Assembly (NCBI GenBank): GCA_030407085.1
Contig: CM059586.1
Location: 86,301,501-86,365,500 of the forward strand
Direction of reading: 5' to 3'
From: Trichopria drosophilae
Taxonomy: Eukaryota > Arthropoda > Insecta > Hymenoptera > Diapriidae
Length of the DNA: 64,000 bases
The translations under genes and the position numbers were made by a program. The notes beneath the pieces are model-generated. The model was not told the origin of the DNA, ran no database searches, and saw only the letters and a program-made list of their open reading frames with translations. How positions within the stretch are numbered: position 1 is the stretch's first letter; each line of letters starts with the position of its first letter. Shown piece by piece: positions 47,425 to 59,270 of the stretch.

Positions 47425-48065
47425 AACGACGTTTAATAAACGTAAATTATACGTAAATAATATGCAAACGTGATATAAAAATGGTATAATTGTAGACGTT
47501 TAGAAGATATGCGTCTATACAATGATTGTATAAAACAGGTGTATTTTTAACGTTTTAAATACCCATATACAACACGTCACGTTTAATAAACGTTTATATA
47601 CAGTTTATGAAATACTGTATTGTAGTTATATACAACGTATATAAATCGCATCATTTTAAAATGTAGTAAACGTATTGAATATCCGTTTCGTTTTAGATTT
47701 ATTTGCGAAAGCTCAAACGTATAAAAATCGTATAAAATATTTACAAATATGGTTAAAACATAACTAATATAAAGATTAAATCAATTTAAACATAATTTAA
47801 CCTGTAATAATTTCATCGTTTCTTTATGTTGTTATTTTAAATGCAACATGCTACTTGTGAACTTCTTTGTGCTAATTTATACGTTTTTTAGATACGAATT
47901 TAAAACATGTATAATACACGTGTGGAATACGTTGAAAAAATGATATTTCAATATGTTTTGTAGACGGCAATATATAGACGGGAATTATACGTAACTCATG
48001 ATTCTTAACTCAGGTTCATATTATACGTTTACACCTGAAATAAAAGTTTAATAAATGATTCTGTA
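47425..48065. repeat. AAACGTATA-rich repeat family, copy D (diverged)
   Basis: It is dense in AAACGT, ACGTATA and TAATAAACGT words, and contains a GATATAAAAATGGTATAAT block resembling the TTAAAAGTGGTAT block of copies A-C. It is more diverged. Confidence 0.45.
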
Positions 48066-48904
48066 CTTATTCAGGAAGGTTGAATATATTAACTATAATT
48101 TTCGGAAATTATGTGATTTTTTGCGGGCCAAGTTTGAATGTGGCCTGAAAACAACACCAAATTTTGAAATTATTCTCAAATAAACCAGCAAAAACACATT
48201 TTTTTTGTTAAATTCGAGGTACAATATCACGACTTAGAAAAAAGCATCACAATTTCTTGTCCTTGATATTCCTTTTCCCTTTTAAAATCAATTTTGGAAC
48301 GTAAAAAAAACATTGTCACTTACACAAAGTCTGTTTAATTTATTGCTTTCATTAGTCAGCAAATACACATAGATTATCTATCAGGTTTTAGTTGAAGGTG
48401 AAAGAATTTAAAAATATTCTCGGAGTGAAAGCAGAGCAGTTCTTTGATATAGTGACACTTTTACACATCTTAAGAGTGTGCTAATTCTTATTAAAGCGAA
48501 AGTTAACCTTTAAAAGAGTTCCTATTGTGGTGAAGATTTTTTCTTAGACCAGAAAATGTTAAGAGCAGAAATTAATTCTTTAATTTTGTTCTGTTTGACA
48601 TTCAAATGACTTTGATGTAATTATTTTTGCTAATTTTTATGTATTTTTTTCATCATCGTTCTAATTTCACTCTTATTATCACTTATTATTGTTTTTAATA
48701 AATTCACGATAAAAGATTATTTAAACATTTCCTTATGCTGCTTTAATCATATAGAACTCAAACTCTGACTTCTTATAGGTCGTTAATCACGTATATGCAA
48801 CATGGGTTCATCATAATTTTGCGATGCGGAATAAAGAAATCAAGAGTATAACAAGTATTAATGATTAGTGAAAGTATGGTTTTCAAATCATCGTTTTCTG
48901 TCTA

Positions 48905-49405
48905 TTAAAGAGTGCTATTCGTAAAGTAAACTATTTTCTATCGAATATATTACTAAATTATATTGCAAAAATAATACAATCCTTGGAAATATTAGTCGTA
49001 TAACTATTTTAAGAAATAAGGACGTATTTGTTCAGAAAAATGTGGCCAGATTCTTCATGTTACAAATCAATCTGTTTTATAAAATATTCTTAGAATGTTG
49101 GAAAAAATTAAGAATTAATATTTGAATAATTTTAATATTTTGTAAAAAAAAAATTTTCAGTTACTTTAAACATTTATGATAAGCAGAATATTGATCAATT
49201 AAAAAATAATTAAACTTAAGAAACATATTATATATTTATAACAAGAATTAAGAATATCCACTGAAAGTCCACATGAAATTCATGGTAAATTTAAGATGAT
49301 AAACTTAAGTCACTACTAAAATATTAGTCTAGACTAATAGTAATTTTAAAATATAGTTCTCCGATTTTACTAACTTTTAGACAAGTCCCAGCGAATTCTG
49401 ATAAA
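48905..49405. repeat. 501-bp direct repeat, copy 1
   Basis: From TTAAAGAGTGCTATTCG to CCAGCGAATTCTGATAAA this is identical by eye to 52059-52559, at a constant offset of 3154 bp, including an A9 run. There is no TG..CA end, primer-binding site or polypurine tract next to it, so it is not an obvious LTR. It is non-coding. Confidence 0.92.
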
Positions 49406-50265
49406 AATTGAAGGAGGGCAAATATTTAATCTATTGTACTGGCATATTTTTAGTAAATCATTATAAATGAATTATTATACGAACTCTGATTTCAACCAAA
49501 CGCTTCACTATACAAAACATATGATGCGGTTACAGTAATTAAATTGTAATGAAACGTAAAAAGACTAAGCGTCCTTTATCTGTCCGTTTATAAAAGTGAA
49601 TGTGTAAATAATTTATAAGCAAACAAGAATTAGTGCAGTTGGTTCTACATATTTTCTATAATTAATTAGCTCTCTCTCATTTCGCAATTAGTAGCTATGC
49701 GTTCGTATCGCTGGTACCAATGGTTATTGTCCTTTCTATTATTTTTATTTAGTATTACAGCAGTAAATGATGTGCATCAACAAAGACATGCATTCCAAAG
49801 ATTGTAAAAAAGCGTACGCACTAATATATTTATTGCTTTATGTTTAAGTTACATGTAAGGCGATAGAATTTTTCTGGTATTCTATTTAATAACTTAGGTA
49901 TAATCCAACGTTACGTGTTCTGTATTAAATAAGGAAATGGATAAAGCTGAATATAGCGGAACTATAATATAAAAGGATTACTACTTATCCGTCTATTGTT
50001 GCATTCATTGGACCAATTTATAAAAATTTTATTCTTCTGATGTTATTGTTGAACATGGTTTGTATATTATTTTGTTATTTCTTTAAGGGGATCGATACCT
50101 GCATTTTCAGCTATATTGTGTAATAAGTAAAAAAGAAATGTAATTTTTTTATTGTTGGACTATTTCGGGAGAGAAATAACGTGAACAAATGCAACGTTTA
50201 ATTTAGCATTTTTTACGCTGTAATTTCGAAATATCCATATATTTATTTCTTAGGTAGAGTTTTCG
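49406..50265. other. Between the 501-bp repeats, left part
   Basis: AT-rich DNA without recognisable coding or transposon features. Confidence 0.35.
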
Positions 50266-50271
50266 AAACAA

Positions 50272-50385
50272 ACCCGAGTAGAAATTTATTAGGGCCCTCA
50301 TTAGGGCCTGACCAAAAGCGTTACACCCTGATCAGGGTCTGACCAAAAGCGTTACACCAAGATCAGGGCCTGAACCTGCTCGGGA
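50272..50385. mobile_element. Palindromic mini-element (ACCCGAGTA ends), copy 1 with internal duplication
   Basis: The ends ACCCGAG and CTCGGG enclose GGGCCCT..AGGGCC and CTGATCAGGG palindromes. It matches the reverse complement of 59271-59358. Here the 30-bp unit CTGACCAAAAGCGTTACACC is present twice, which makes this copy 114 bp instead of 88. The flanks show a possible GAAACAAA direct repeat. Confidence 0.75.
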
Positions 50386-50694
50386 AGAAACAAAAAATTA
50401 TTGAATAATATTGAAATCTGTAGAAGAAGGAGTACATTTGGTACTTTTTAATAACATAATTTCTCTCACGTGGACACTCTAACTTTTCTGAAAGTTAAAA
50501 TTTCACAAAATCCATAACCTTAATAGTTCACCCTTTGCGCTTTGACGGAATATTGAACGACCCACCTTTTATTGGTTGGTTATTTATGCATTAAAATCAA
50601 TTTCAAGTATTTCGGAGGTCGCAACTGGATATTTACATAAATAAGGCATTTATTTAACAGATGCAAGCTATAGATATTTTCATCCTAGATTTTG

Positions 50695-51010
50695 AAACTG
50701 TCATCTTCAATTTCGAAAATCTGATAACGGATTTGCAATCTGAGACCGCGCAGAATTCCGAGTGTCAAGTTTCATGTAAATCCGCCAAGATATCGAATTT
50801 TTTTCGCCATATAGCACCCTCCATTTGGAATTTAAAAAATTTGATAACGGATTCGTAATCAGCGACCTTGAAAACCCATGAATGTCGAATTTCGTATAAA
50901 TCTGCCAAGATTTCGGATAATAGTCCGTAATTTTTGATCCACCATATTGAATTTCGAAAATCTGACAACGCAATCGTAATCGGCGACTTTGAAAATCTCC
51001 GAGTAAGAAG
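50695..51010. repeat. Three tandem units of about 118 bp
   Basis: The phrase (C/A)(G/A)AAAAT(C/T)TGA(T/C)AACG(G/C), followed by GTAATC(A/G)GCGAC-like text and AAATC(C/T)GCCAAGAT-like text, recurs at about 50717, 50836 and 50954. The tandem units have diverged. Similar phrases, more worn, occur at 60750-61120. Confidence 0.6.
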
Positions 51011-52058
51011 TTTTAAGTCATTTGGCGGAAAAAACAAATCGTGGCACAAAGAGTTAAAGAGAGTATGAAAAAACAAAAAAACGGATTATCGAAAACAAAA
51101 ATTTGGGGAAGAAGAAATATTTTCTGAATTTTAAAAAATATTTTTTCATTTTGTCAATAATGTGGAAAAAAAGGTTTAAAAGTTTCACCCGACATTGTGT
51201 CAGAAATAAAAATGTTTTAGATTTTTTTAATCATTATTTTACATGGCTGAAAATTTAGCACCGGATCCTTTTAAAGGCACGAAATATTGAAAGTTGTTTA
51301 AATGAAATATATCACACAGCCCTACAAACATGTAAGAATTTAGTGATGCCCTATAAGTAGTATCTGCCAAAATATCCAAGTGGCTCCAGTTTTTGAGATA
51401 TTGAAGGTCAAATGGGTAAAAAATCATATTTCAAAAATTGTGACCAAATTGAAGATCAAAGTGGTCAAACATCGTGTTATTGAACATTTTTCTCATTACT
51501 ATAGAATGCGATGCAAAAAATCAAGAAATGTAAAATGGCGGATCCAATATGTCCTACGGACTTTTTGAAATTCGAATCACTTCCAATTTGTTATCGTATT
51601 TTATTAATGTAATTTTATTTTATAATTTATTTTATTCAATTTTCTAATCGATCATATAAGAATTTATTTGCAATTCAAATAATAAAATTATTGATTTACG
51701 ACATGACAAGATAATTTCATAAGAAGTATTGTTAAATAACAAATTATAGAAAATATGTGTTGATTTGGTTATAAATCGGTCATTCTGAATTTTTCAGATT
51801 GATTTGAATATAAATCATGCACATCGAATTATAAAATTTGTGATGCTTTTCATTTGACACATTTTCATGTTGATATCTCTCATCTAATTAATAATTCTGC
51901 TTCATCATATATTTTTCTGTTTTTTTGAAACTTGCGAGGATTTATAGTTTTCCTAAGTATATGTTGTTAATATTTATAAAGAATTACTTTTAGGCAATAA
52001 TATACAATAATTTGCATTTTTTCCTAATTCTAACTAGACGAACAAATTTTGTACAGAT

Positions 52059-52559
52059 TTAAAGAGTGCTATTCGTAAAGTAAACTATTTTCTATCGAAT
52101 ATATTACTAAATTATATTGCAAAAATAATACAATCCTTGGAAATATTAGTCGTATAACTATTTTAAGAAATAAGGACGTATTTGTTCAGAAAAATGTGGC
52201 CAGATTCTTCATGTTACAAATCAATCTGTTTTATAAAATATTCTTAGAATGTTGGAAAAAATTAAGAATTAATATTTGAATAATTTTAATATTTTGTAAA
52301 AAAAAAATTTTCAGTTACTTTAAACATTTATGATAAGCAGAATATTGATCAATTAAAAAATAATTAAACTTAAGAAACATATTATATATTTATAACAAGA
52401 ATTAAGAATATCCACTGAAAGTCCACATGAAATTCATGGTAAATTTAAGATGATAAACTTAAGTCACTACTAAAATATTAGTCTAGACTAATAGTAATTT
52501 TAAAATATAGTTCTCCGATTTTACTAACTTTTAGACAAGTCCCAGCGAATTCTGATAAA
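52059..52559. repeat. 501-bp direct repeat, copy 2
   Basis: It is the same as 48905-49405 in every line that I compared. Both flanks differ from copy 1 immediately outside the repeat. Confidence 0.92.
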
Positions 52560-54185
52560 TAATTCAAACATCGAAACACACAATTTATTAATTGTAAAAA
52601 ATAAAGTCCTTTATTATAAATTAATTCTCATCTCCTTTCTGTAGAAAATTTTTTTAAATTATTAAACATTTTTGTACATTTTGGTTATTAATTTACATTT
52701 ATACAACTCTAAATACTAAAAATTTCATTGAATTATGTATTCTATTTGACCTAAAAAATGGCTATTTTGTAATTTGAAATTGGAAACACCTGCGAAAAAT
52801 GTACTGAAGCGATTCACCATAAAATTTTGACACGCCAATATTCATCTGCCACTGTAACGAAAAAAGAGCGAACGTAACAGTATACTAACTAGGACAAAAA
52901 ATAAATGGTGCATTAAATGATATAATCGGAGAGAGTAACGTTCCGGCAAGAGTGACTTAATTTTAGAGAAAAAGAGATTGAGATTCAGAACATTTTATTT
53001 AACCTTGGATGCAAAGCGTTCAACGTGAAATACTGTTGCAGTTTCCCTTAGGCTTATTTCGCAGCATAATAATAACAATTGTACCTTAACGTGAAATTAT
53101 CCCATTAACGCATTTATGTCCGTTTCTGTACGTATTTTGTATTAAACTAGAAGCACGAAAGAGATTTAATTGACCTCAAAAAATACATCGCCTACTTTTT
53201 ATCATTGACGTGCATTTCTCACTCCATTAGACGAGAATAGTACGTAATGTGAGAACAACTTGCATTTTATTAATCACTTGTTAAATTTTATGTTAAATAT
53301 TATTACTATATTTATACTATTTCTGATTAATTTATTAATCCCAATTTGATATTAAGCAATGGCATATAAAATAATTGTATATGTTTAGCTTCAATAATAT
53401 TTGTCATAATAATTAATCATTATAACAGTTAATTCAGCTCACCACGTATAGAAGTCATTTGAATAATGAAAACTTGAAATCATTACATTAGTATTAAATT
53501 GTATTGTAAGTATTAATTAAGTAATAAAATCTAGAATAATGAATAAAATAATAACTATTTAACAATCATTTAATATTGTAATGAATGGCTATTAATTTGT
53601 TTTCTTATTGTGTTTTCTAGAAATTCAATTTATTATTTTCAATCAGAAATGGAAAACTTGTAAATAATATGATAAATTAAAAACATTTTATCTTATATTT
53701 TATATTTATTTTTAGTTTTGGGTAGTACATAATCCCAAAAGTTTCAGTAAGATATTATAATTAATACTCCTACAATTCATTCTTATTATTATTAGTACAC
53801 TATAAGAAACAATTAACTTTATTAAATTGAGCTTATAAATGTTACTAAGTTAGTACTACGTTCTTCGCTTCTAATATAGTATTTACTGATGTGTAAAAAT
53901 TCTGACACATGATCCTTTATTTTAAAATTGTGATTATTATAATAAATTGCTAATTAAAAGTTTAATACAGCTGTAAACAGTATATACGAATACATTTAGT
54001 AGATCAAAGATTCAGTTTGTCACCAACAACGATACTATACATAGTAAAAGTAATATGCATTAAATAGTATATTACAATATGAGTGCGTGAAGTAAGTGTT
54101 TTATATGTATTATTTATTAATACTTCGGCAGTTTTACTTCAACCCACGCCATAGATCATATCTGTGACTCATATTCAATTTTTAT
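52560..54185. other. Intergenic, AT-rich
   Basis: Nothing supportable was seen. Confidence 0.3.
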
Positions 54186-54247
54186 CTATCTATCGAAGCC
54201 ACTTGCATCTAACTACAGTAGAGTGCCGGTATATTTGCGTATCGCTA

Positions 54248-54275
54248 TACAGTAGAACCCCGCTGGATTGGCACA
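54248..54275. mobile_element. Possible pogo/Tigger-type transposon end
   Basis: TACAGTAGAACCCCGCTGGA resembles the CAGTRGAACCCCG terminal motif of pogo-class mariner elements, with a TA before it. A related start (TACAGTAGAGTGCCGG) lies about 30 bp earlier. No opposite end was found, so it is a fragment at best. Confidence 0.3.
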
Positions 54276-55243
54276 AGTTCCGTCTCATTACCAGTTCTGT
54301 CTGTCGACGCTCTCTTTTTCCCCCACCTTACGCGCTGGGGACTCTATTATATGTTCAGACCCCGCTCCCTCCTTCATTTCGGTTCGAGACAATAAACAAA
54401 TATCGGTATAATTTTATAATTGTTCAACAAGAAATCAATGGAGAACCCATGGGAACTCCATATAGTTGCTTATAATAGTGTGAAAAGCAAACATTAAGAT
54501 ATAAAGAATTAATTTACCACCTTCTAAAAATTCCTTTATTGGTAAAAATGTTATTTACCAACAGTAGTTTTTTAAGTCTCTCTAAAATTGAATTAGCCAA
54601 AAATTACTAATGTGAAATGAAAACTGGCTTACGATAAGCCATTCGTTTATTAGAAAGTAGTAAAATAGTAAGTTTTTAGAAGTAGTACTAAATAAATAGT
54701 TTTATTAATAACAATGATTATATTACAAAAGTTATTACTGAAAGTTATTACAAACAATTATCAAAGTGTATCTATGAACAAATTCATATGAACAAATAAG
54801 CATCCACTTGTATAACGGGTGCAACGACCTTTCGCGTGTGCGGCAAGATGACACCTGGTAGTAATCTTACTAACTGAAAATACGTACCAGTACCGGTATA
54901 GTTTAACTTGGTACAGAAGGAACGTAGCTGTACCACACAGATTCGAGATCAGTATAGTTTTACCAGTTATTCTTGCAGGCAATTTTCTGCATGGAGTTCA
55001 TTTATTAAACTCACGATATTCATATTTAAATTGAAATCGAACAGTCATGTTTATTAAATTTTATATTTTTGATTGGTATTAAAGTAATTAAGATACTTAA
55101 TTTTTACTAACCATTCGACAAAGCCTGAAATTGGTATACTTGATTCCTACAGTTTAGTCAATTAGTTTACAATACACTAATACTGTTGTATTTTTTGTTA
55201 TACTATAGACACAAGTAACGCAATAAAATTTAATTCAAATAGA

Positions 55244-56138
55244 AAAGACATCTTTAAGATCTCTTTGAGAAGTCTTAAACACTGTAAGGTATCTTAAACA
55301 TTTATCAAAAGCAGTTCTTAAAGTGATCTTTATGCGACTATTGTAAGAGCTCTATAAGACCTCTCAAATATGAGGTCTCAGAAAAGAGCTCTTATTTGAG
55401 AACAGTGACACTTAATATAAAATAAATAATATAAATGAAAAGCAATGTTTTGAGAAATGCAGATTATATTTTTGTACCTTACCCATGCAGCACATACCTC
55501 TTAAAGAGGTCGTCCAGAGTTCAGTTAAAAGATATCTTCAAAAAGACCTCCGGAAGAGCTCTTAATTATGATAATCTATAAAACGAGCTCGTAAAGATGT
55601 CTTACTTAGGACTTCTTAAAATTGTAATCTCAAATAGATTTCTTCCAAAGACACTAGGTTGCGAATAAATCCAAAAATGAGATCGCGCGAAATTTACTGC
55701 ATATATGCAGACCGATAGATTATAAGCTGTCCTGACCAAATAAGTGCCTTTACGATATTTAGCCAGTGTTATCACAGTTTTGTATTATTATTGCATGATC
55801 CCGTTTTATTTAATGTAATCACGATCCAATATATCAATATACAAACGGTAAAAAGGAACTCAGGACACTCAGGTACAAACTATATAAATTTACAATTAAG
55901 GTACAAAAATAGAATCTACAATTTTGAGAAATTTGCTTTTCATATATTATTTATTTTGTATGTCAAAGCTCTCAAATAAGACCGCTTGTCTGAGACCTCA
56001 TATTGGAAAGGTCTTATAGAGCTCTTAAAATCGACGCATAAAGCTTCTTAAAGATTACTTTAAGAGCTCTTTCTGATAAGTATTTAAGACATATTACAAT
56101 TTTTAAGACTGCGTAATGAGCTCTTTAAGATGTCTTTT
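55244..56138. mobile_element. 895-bp element with about 165-bp inverted ends
   Basis: The left arm (55244-55405) and right arm (55970-56138) share AAGACATCTTTAAGA, AAGAGCTCTATAAGACC, CAATATGAGGTCTCAGA and TCTTATTTGAGA as inverted copies. It is non-coding. It is rich in AAGAGCTCTT palindromes. It overlaps a second, larger inverted pair (55488-55640 with 56450-56610). Confidence 0.65.
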
Positions 56139-56610
56139 TGCTGTTTGGATAATTATTAATTTATGGCATTCTTATCGGAGTTCTTTTTTTACCTTAAGTA
56201 CCGTTACACGTTAGACGGCGATTACATTTAATAGAAAGCGGATTATACAATAATAATACAAAATTGTAATATCACTTGCTAAATATCGTAAAAGCACTTA
56301 TTTTGTTCATTATAGCGATTTCATTTTTTGATTGAACTACCACGTAGTGACACTGGAAGAAACACAGATCTAAACTCGGAGGGTCCCGTTACCAAAAGAG
56401 ATGGTCCAAAACAAGATAGATATAAGACCAAAAACATAAGATCTCCTCGTGATTACTTTTTATTATTCTTTTAAGAAGACCGGAGTAGAATTTATTTAAA
56501 AAGTCGTATTTATAGATTATTATAAGTAAGACATCTTCAGGAGGTTTTTTTGGAAATAACTTCGAAATGAGGTCTGAACAACCTATTTAAGAGGAACGTG
56601 CTGTACGGGC
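55488..56610. repeat. Second, interlocking inverted pair
   Basis: A 55488-55640 block (CAGCACATACCTCTTAAAGA, AGACCTCCGGAAG, GATGTCTTACTTA) is found inverted at about 56450-56610 (its complement, changed, with CTGTACGGGCAGA-like end). One arm lies inside the first element and the other outside it, so two insertions or a rearranged copy are implied. Confidence 0.5.
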
Positions 56611-56614
56611 AGAT

Positions 56615-58080
56615 AAAGTAGATAATACAAATACTATTTGTGCAGCATAAATATCATAAAATATGAAGCCTCCAGCTAGAGAAATGTGTAAGTAATGTAC
56701 GCAATCACCAGTAAATAACTAGTGAAAGGTCCTGATTGCTAACGGATAAAGCTTGACAAAGTTGCACATTATTTCCGTCCAAAAATGCATTGAAACCATT
56801 AATCAGAAACGAATTCTCAATTTTCACTTTCCTTAGTCTATCAATCATTTCAAACCTACTATATTATTTGCATGCAAAGGAAGAATAGATCGAGTTTCAT
56901 CTCTTGATATCCTTCTCAACGTTACATGATTAAGAACTAGATATTGAAATAATACGCCTTCTATATTATTATGTCAACAGAAGAAGGCAAAAGAAAAGCA
57001 TTTAAAGTTTTAATCGTATTAAGATCTTGTTGAAATAGGCCATTGTTTCTTTATGCCTACCGAATTGAAAGTTTTTATGAGGTTATTGTTGTCAGATTTT
57101 GTGAATATATGTTGCAATAAGTCCATTGATTCTTAAATATCAGGGTTTTAACGACATTTGTACTAAGTATCCAAATTGAATTTAGTAATTATTAATAACT
57201 TAGAATTTTCGAAAATGTCTGTATTATTCTTACAATAAAACGATTCCTACGAGAGGTAACATTTAATTTTGTTGTTTTTTATTACATTAGAAGTTTCGAG
57301 ATTTATTAGGGGATGTTATGGTTAAAGAAAATTAACTGTTCTAAATTACTAAATGAAGTATCTTTTATTTTTATTTTTTTTTGTTTTATATGTTATGAGA
57401 ACAATGGGAAATTCAATTAATTTCACGATGTGTTTTTAATCTCCTACGTTCAAACTTTTCATCTAAAAACACTTAGAAATTTTTTGAGTTTCATTAACCT
57501 CTGTGTTGATGTAAATATAAATAATGAAACTAACGCGAGTTTAATAGAGTGATATTTAGTTTCTTCTTACATACTTGTAGACATATAAGGTACCAAAAGT
57601 TAAACCTAGTACATGATCCGAGTAATATTCGTCGTTAGTGCAGAACCTAAGATTTCCTCGGAGATTTACATCATAGAGTGCGATTAAGTTCCAGAGTAGA
57701 ATACTAACGACTGTATATTGGTCGAAAGTACGATCTTTCCTAGTAATTTAACTAAGAAAGTAAGTAATTAATCACAGAACTTCTAGTTAGAGGGAGGAGA
57801 TTTAAACAAAAATATCAATATTACATCTAAATATTTGCAAGATTATAAATATAAAACAGCATTCAATATTAGCATATTTCACCAGCAATGAGTAAAATAA
57901 AGTTAATAATTTTAAACTACGGAATGCATACATAAAGTGAAACAGGAGTGATAAAAATGTATTTTATGGAAGGCTATTTGACACACGTAAATATTTAGAA
58001 ATATGGTTCGAATCTTTAAATAAATGATTAAATTACATATTTAATATATACAAATAATATAAATGTGGATTTAAATATAA
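56615..58080. other. Intergenic, AT-rich
   Basis: Nothing supportable was seen. Confidence 0.3.
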
Positions 58081-58085
58081 AAGAA

Positions 58086-58168
58086 AAATACCGATCTTCG
58101 ACGAGTGTGAAGTTTGTCGCACGAGCAAAGCGGAGGTGACAATCACAGTCGTCAGAGATCGATATTTC
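58086..58168. repeat. Small fold-back with GAGCAAAGCGGAG loop
   Basis: ATACCGATCTTCGACGAGTGTGA pairs, with mismatches, with TCACAGTCGTCAGAGATCGATAT around a GC-rich loop. The loop style (CGAGCAAAGCGGAGG) resembles the hairpin at 35415-35520. Confidence 0.5.
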
Positions 58169-58212
58169 GCCCATGTTGCATACAATTTTTTTTAATACGA
58201 CGGACGTGGAGC

Positions 58213-58272
58213 TCGATAATCTGCGCCCAAAGATTTCACTACAGGGCGCAAAATCGAGTTCTACTCCCTGAG
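58213..58272. repeat. GGGCGCAAA repeat fragment, inverted relative to 16018
   Basis: TAATCTGCGCCCAAAGATTTC to TCGAGTTCTACTCCC is the near-exact reverse complement of 16020-16070. Confidence 0.6.
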
Positions 58273-58862
58273 AGTTACTGTAGATATTAACATCGTACTT
58301 ATAGAAATTGAACGTCTCTGTAATTTAGTTATACTTAATAAGTAATAACGTACGAGACCAGTACCATTAGGTATGTACTGAATTTTCTGTACTGAACTAT
58401 TCTGTACTGAATTTTACGGGAATCGTAAAGATTAGTAAGATACAAACAATCTGCTTCATATTATTTGATTTTTTTCATTTCGAAGCATCTAATATCAAGG
58501 CGCTTTTAATAAATATATAAGTGAGATATTAAGATGCGATATAAAATACTTTTGTGTAATTTGTAAATCTGTTGAATAAAATATATCACAGTACATATAT
58601 TTATGTCAAAAAACATAAATAAGTTAAGTTATTTCTAACATTTGCAATTAGCTGCAAATTGCATGATGCCTGGCGGGCTCACGGTACATTCCATAGTCAT
58701 TAATTATTTCCGAAAAGTCAGCGACCGCTTATTCATAATCTATTTAGAAAATATCTTATAATCGGCTAGAGAAAACGAAGTAAAGTCCACGAAACATACT
58801 AGAAAAAAGTTATAAAGTCAAGTACTGTGCAATAGCGACCTGTCCAATCGGTCAGTAATTAT

Positions 58863-59258
58863 TTAAATACTTTGTCGGGGTTGTATTTCGCCTATAGTTG
58901 TACCTCGTTTCAGAATATCCAAAAATTCTTGAACAACTTCATAGTTGGCAGGAATGACCTCTGTACCATCTTTTCTGTTTAAAATGATAAACTTATAGAT
59001 TTGAACAAATATTGTACACTACAAAAAAACATTTCTTGATCTAGAAGATGAAGACGCACCCGTGAAAATGTTTTCTTATAGCATCAAGAGTAGTAACCCC
59101 CTTCGCCTGCCGATTACCGATGGGCGATTTTTTTTTCCGCGGAGCTCATCGTGAAAATCATTTTCCCATAAGATTAACACGCAACCAGCTCCGTATTTTT
59201 CAAAAATCACTTACCAAATCTCATGAAATAATTAAACAGTTTCCTAAAGTATTCTGTC
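58863..59258 (-). CDS. 3' end of an unrecognised protein-coding gene, three exons
   Basis: The exons are 59258-59215 (44 nt), 59144-59060 (85 nt) and 58974-58863 (112 nt, with stop TAA at 58865-58863). Donors are GTAAGTG and GTGCGTC; acceptors are GATGAG and TTTAAACAG. The introns are 70 and 85 nt, and all phases agree. The joined C-terminus reads TEYFRKLFNYFMRF, A, PRKKKSPIGNRQAKGVTTLD, AIRKHFHG, KDGTEVIPANYEVVQEFLDI and LKRGTTIGEIQPRQSI. It has a basic patch and then a probably helical EVVQEFLDILKRG. It has no signal peptide or membrane segment in this part. I do not recognise the family. The first exon boundary is the least certain. Upstream exons were not found up to 64000. None of the exons contains a long ATG-initiated frame. 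Confidence 0.72.
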
Positions 59259-59270
59259 CTGGCATTACAT

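Noticed and set aside
48905..52559. LTR retrotransposon bounded by the 501-bp direct repeats
   Set aside because: The repeats lack TG..CA ends, no primer-binding site or polypurine tract adjoins them, and the 2.65-kb interior has no gag/pol-like frame.
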